Shown piece after piece: positions 5,928-8,410 of a stretch of DNA of 8,410 nucleotides (positions are counted from its first letter, which is position 1; each line of letters starts with the position of its first letter). The position numbers and the translations under genes were made by a program. Below the pieces are notes generated by a model. It saw only the letters and a program-made list of their open reading frames with translations, made no database searches and had not been told where the DNA came from. This stretch comes from Crocinitomicaceae bacterium (GTDB lineage: Bacteria > Bacteroidota > Bacteroidia > Flavobacteriales_D > Crocinitomicaceae), in the NCBI GenBank assembly GCA_015662935.1, contig DQTF01000002.1, positions 1 to 8,410 on the forward strand, given 5' to 3'.

Positions 5928-6782
5928 ATGAAAATACATCCTCTCAATACCGGAAACTTTAAATTAGACGGGGGCGCCATGTTTGGCGTAGTACCAAAAA
6001 CTTTATGGCAAAGAACGAACCCTGCCGACAGCAACAACATGTGCGATTGGTCAATGCGATGTCTGCTCATTGAAGATGGAGACCGATTAATTCTAGTCGA
6101 TACTGGAATTGGTGATAAACAATCTGAAAAATTCTTCTCGCATTATTATATGTCGGATGAAATGAGCTTAGAGCCAAATTTGAATAAATTAGGTTTTGGT
6201 TTGGATGAAATCACAGATGTATTTTTGACGCATTTGCATTTTGATCATTGCGGTGGAGCCATTCAATGGAACAAAGACAGAACAGCATTGGATACTGTTT
6301 TTAAAAACGCAACATACTGGAGCACAGAAAGCCATTGGAAATGGGCAACAGAACCCAACCAACGAGAGAAAGCATCCTTTCTGAAAGAAAATATCCTCCC
6401 AATTCAAGAAAGCGGGCAACTAAAATTTATTGACAGAAAAGGCGACTACACCAAAGATGTCTTCAATAATTTTGATGTATTATTTGTCGATGGTCACACA
6501 GAAAGCATGATGATTCCTCACATCAAACACCAAGATAAAACGCTCGTTTTTATGGCGGATTTATTGCCAAGTGTCGGTCACATACCTTTGCCATATGTAA
6601 TGGGTTATGACACTCGTCCACTATTAACATTGTCGGAAAAAGATAAATTCTTAAAGAATGCCTCGAAAGAAGATTTTGTACTTTTCTTAGAGCATGACTA
6701 TCACAATGAATGTTGCACTTTGCAAGAAACGGAAAAAGGAATTCGACTGAAAGATACTTTTTCATTCTCCGAAAGATTCTAG
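5928..6782 (+). CDS. Metallo-beta-lactamase-fold hydrolase, YtnP/AttM (lactonase)-like
   Basis: The 284-residue protein has a full dinuclear metal site: HLHFDH at 102-107 gives His102, His104, Asp106 and His107, with His190 in DGHTES, Asp211 in MADLLPS and His256 in FLEHD. This is the ligand set of N-acyl-homoserine-lactonase-type members of the superfamily. The N-terminal LDGGAMFGVVPKTLW (13-27) closely resembles the entry segment of Bacillus YtnP, a quorum-quenching lactonase, so a lactone or other ester hydrolase is a reasonable guess. The substrate is not proven. There is no signal peptide, so the enzyme should act in the cytoplasm. It follows the EamA gene by 9 bp and is probably the last gene of a ribD-EamA-hydrolase operon. 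A T8 tract follows its TAG (about 6783-6791), but I find no clear hairpin. Confidence 0.88.
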   Translation: MKIHPLNTGNFKLDGGAMFGVVPKTLWQRTNPADSNNMCDWSMRCLLIEDGDRLILVDTGIGDKQSEKFFSHYYMSDEMSLEPNLNKLGFGLDEITDVFLTHLHFDHCGGAIQWNKDRTALDTVFKNATYWSTESHWKWATEPNQREKASFLKENILPIQESGQLKFIDRKGDYTKDVFNNFDVLFVDGHTESMMIPHIKHQDKTLVFMADLLPSVGHIPLPYVMGYDTRPLLTLSEKDKFLKNASKEDFVLFLEHDYHNECCTLQETEKGIRLKDTFSFSERF

Positions 6783-6822
6783 ATTTTTTTTCGTAATTTG
6801 AACAGCTTTTAAACAAAACAAC

Positions 6823-7983
6823 ATGGACAAGTATTTATTAGAAATTCTCAAACTAGTCAACACGATTATCATTCCTGGATTAGGTGCGTTAACTATCACC
6901 AATAAAGAAACAGGTGAAATAATGTTCATGCCTTATCTCAAGCATGATGACGGAAAACTTTCTGCTCATATTGCAGAGAAAGAAGGTTGGGATGAGAATG
7001 AAGCAAAGAATTTAATTGCAAAATACGTCCGAGAAATTCAAGCAGACCTTGATCAAGGAGAAGAATACACGATGTATCAATTTGGTTCTTTTGTAAAAGT
7101 TGACGGCGATATTGAATTTAAAAACTGGAAAAAACCAACAGGAAAAGTTGAAAACGAATACATTCCTCCAGTTGTAGAAAAAGAAGTTGAGCAAGAACCA
7201 ACGAAAGAGAATCCGAAGGTAGTTGAACTGAAAGAAGACCCTGTTGAAAAGCTTGAAGAAAAAGTAGCGGAAGAAAAATCAACTCCAATTATCCCAATAA
7301 TTCCGAAGGAAGTCAATTCGACTGAGATTAAGAAAGAACTGAACATCGAGGAGAAAGAAGAACAAGAAGCAACTGTTGCGAAATTGGTAAGCTTACAAGA
7401 AATCCAAGATAAGAAAGAAAAAAAGAAAAAAAAGGGAGCAGGTTTTTGGATCGGAATTGCCATGCTTTCAATTCTCTTGATCGGAGGAGCATATGTGGGA
7501 CTCAATTATGATTCTGTAAAACAACATCTTCCTTTTTTAGCAGATAATTCTGTAACTGAAACGGAAGAAGGCGAAGACGTTGAAGAATCAACACCTCTAG
7601 AAGAAAGTGACATTATAGACGAACAGCTTTCTGAAACTTCTGATGATGACAGCCTCGAAGATGAGATTTCGGAGGAAGTTACAGAAGAAAATGACGCAGA
7701 GATATCTCCCGAAGAAATCATTGAAGAAGAAGTCGCTTTATCAAATAACACGAGTTTTTCTTCAGAATTACCTTACCAAATTATTGCGGGAGCATTTTCT
7801 GAGGAAGCAAATGCAACTAGATTAGTCGAAAAACTAAAAGGTGAAGATTATCCTGCTTTGCAAATGAAAAGAGGATCGAAATACATGGTCAGTGTAAAGT
7901 CTTTTGCAACAAGGGCAGATGCACAAGCAGAACTTGCAGCAATCAAAGAGGTTGCTTCTGGGGGTTGGATAACAAAATGGTAA
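6823..7983 (+). CDS. Inner-membrane protein with N-terminal HU/CCDC81-like domain and C-terminal SPOR domain
   Basis: The 386-residue protein has five parts. Residues 1-102 match the bacterial HU-CCDC81-like fold found in Bacteroidota, with IIPGLGALTI near the start and YTMYQFGSFVKV at 82-93. Residues 103-205 are a Lys/Glu-rich linker ending in KKEKKKKKG. Residues 206-227 form one membrane helix. Residues 244-303 are strikingly acidic (Glu/Asp with Ser/Thr). Residues 316-386 are a SPOR domain, with YQIIAGAFSEEANATRLVEKL and a closing YMVSVKSFATRADAQAEL. The basic stretch before the helix and the acidic one after it place the N-terminus in the cytoplasm and the SPOR end in the periplasm, where SPOR domains bind denuded septal peptidoglycan. 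The HU-like part may bind nucleic acid or protein. It begins 40 bp after the hydrolase gene, where TAATTTG (6794-6800) only loosely resembles a -7 box, so it may be transcribed from upstream. Confidence 0.88.
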   Translation: MDKYLLEILKLVNTIIIPGLGALTITNKETGEIMFMPYLKHDDGKLSAHIAEKEGWDENEAKNLIAKYVREIQADLDQGEEYTMYQFGSFVKVDGDIEFKNWKKPTGKVENEYIPPVVEKEVEQEPTKENPKVVELKEDPVEKLEEKVAEEKSTPIIPIIPKEVNSTEIKKELNIEEKEEQEATVAKLVSLQEIQDKKEKKKKKGAGFWIGIAMLSILLIGGAYVGLNYDSVKQHLPFLADNSVTETEEGEDVEESTPLEESDIIDEQLSETSDDDSLEDEISEEVTEENDAEISPEEIIEEEVALSNNTSFSSELPYQIIAGAFSEEANATRLVEKLKGEDYPALQMKRGSKYMVSVKSFATRADAQAELAAIKEVASGGWITKW

Positions 7984-8031
7984 ATAAAATAGTAGTAGGG
8001 ATACGCGACCTATCCCTACTACTATTTTATT
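7983..8031. terminator. Bidirectional hairpin terminator between the HU-SPOR gene and gapA
   Basis: Bases 7983-8003 pair perfectly with 8011-8031 (21 bp), with the loop CGCGACC. The outer stem is T-rich on both strands (TATTTTATT), so it can stop transcripts from both convergent genes. It starts directly after the HU-SPOR TAA, and its far arm overlaps the gapA stop codon (8030-8032). Its core, 7995-8019 (GTAGGG...CCCTAC), resembles the core of the hairpin after ahpC. Confidence 0.88.
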
Positions 8032-8410
8032 ACAAGCGCTCTACTAAATCAACCAATCGATTAGAATATCCAGCTTCATTATCATACCAAGCAAAAACCT
8101 TCACCATATTTCCAACAACTGAAGTTAACTGAGCATCAAAAATACAACTGTGTGGATCACCAATGATGTCTGCTGAAACAATTGGATCAGTTGTGAATCC
8201 TAAAATTCCTTTTAACTCATTCTCAGAAGCTTTTTTCATTGCTGCAACTATCTTTTCAACAGAAGGCGCATCTTTACAAATAAATGTAAGGTCAGTCAAC
8301 GAACCATCTGGAACTGGAACTCTGATTCCAACACCGCCAATCTTCCCAGCTAATTCTGGAAATATTTTCGCCAATGCATTTGCTGCTCCTGTTGTTGTTG
8401 GTACAATTGA
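8030..8410 (-). CDS. gapA: Glyceraldehyde-3-phosphate dehydrogenase, C-terminal fragment
   Basis: The minus-strand frame is open from the window edge at 8410 to the TAA at 8030, giving the last 126 residues; an in-frame TTG at 8374 is internal and not a start. The fragment opens with SIVPTTTGAANALAKIFPEL, the stretch that follows the catalytic cysteine by a few residues in GAPDH. It continues with RVPVPDGSLTDLT, LKGILGFTTDPIVSADIIG, HSCIFDAQLT and WYDNEAGYSNRLVDLVERL, all landmarks of the catalytic domain and its C-terminal helix. The enzyme converts glyceraldehyde-3-phosphate to 1,3-bisphosphoglycerate with NAD in glycolysis. GAAN replaces the more common GAAK, and NEAGYS the common NEWGYS, both of which I regard as lineage variation. 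The catalytic cysteine and NAD domain lie outside the window. Confidence 0.95.
   Translation of the reverse strand, partial: SIVPTTTGAANALAKIFPELAGKIGGVGIRVPVPDGSLTDLTFICKDAPSVEKIVAAMKKASENELKGILGFTTDPIVSADIIGDPHSCIFDAQLTSVVGNMVKVFAWYDNEAGYSNRLVDLVERL

Noticed and set aside
6783..6791. Terminator after the hydrolase gene
   Set aside because: There is a T tract, but only very short complementary segments before it, so I cannot support an intrinsic terminator.
7506..7751. Minus-strand Ser-rich reading frame, and a similar one at 7077-7505, opposite the HU-SPOR gene
   Set aside because: The Ser/Phe-rich composition is what antisense of Glu/Lys-rich codons gives, and the sense protein is clearly recognisable.
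8030..8374. GAPDH fragment read as a complete 114-residue protein
   Set aside because: The frame continues to the window edge with the conserved SIVPTTTGAANA segment, so the TTG at 8374 is internal.
1..8410. Defence system, CRISPR array, integron, prophage or insertion sequence
   Set aside because: No transposase, integrase, Cas, toxin-antitoxin or nuclease gene is present. The direct repeats are short heptads, octamers and ACAGAG units without spacers.

Overview
The window reads as chromosomal DNA of a member of the Bacteroidota, most likely a flavobacterium-like lineage. The evidence is the AT-rich composition, promoter-like TAnnTTTG boxes instead of sigma70 boxes, the near absence of Shine-Dalgarno sequences before start codons, and protein types typical of the phylum: a Bacteroidota-style OxyR, a 210-residue peroxiredoxin with a lineage insertion, and an HU/CCDC81-SPOR membrane protein. 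It carries no plasmid, phage or insertion-sequence genes, no tRNA or rRNA gene and no CRISPR array. No stretch over 300 bases lacks a gene.

Layout. Bases 1-210 are the 3' end of a Kdo transferase gene (waaA). Bases 211-356 hold two short tandem-repeat patches and no gene. Then comes a peroxide-defence block: oxyR on the minus strand (357-1274), with dps (1400-1852) and a 2-Cys peroxiredoxin gene (ahpC, 1910-2542) on the plus strand. The 125 bp between oxyR and dps contains a promoter-like box for each direction and a T-N11-A dyad that could be an OxyR site. ahpC has its own good promoter match. A 26-bp hairpin (2550-2604) separates ahpC from a convergent MFS transporter gene of unknown substrate (2607-3875, minus).

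Divergent from the transporter is a compact plus-strand unit: ribD (riboflavin deaminase/reductase), a DMT/EamA transporter whose ATG overlaps the ribD stop (ATGA), and a YtnP/AttM-like metallo-beta-lactamase-fold hydrolase 9 bp later. After a 40-bp gap comes a gene for an inner-membrane protein with a cytoplasmic HU-like domain, one membrane helix, a very acidic linker and a periplasmic SPOR domain. A second long hairpin (7983-8031) ends it and also ends the convergent, incomplete gapA (8030-8410, minus).

The gene content is mostly ordinary. The points most worth following are the HU-SPOR trans-envelope protein, the oxyR-dps control region, the TTAATTC heptad arrays that sit in the same orientation just before the oxyR and ribD start codons, and the two hairpins that share a GTAG...CTAC palindrome core.
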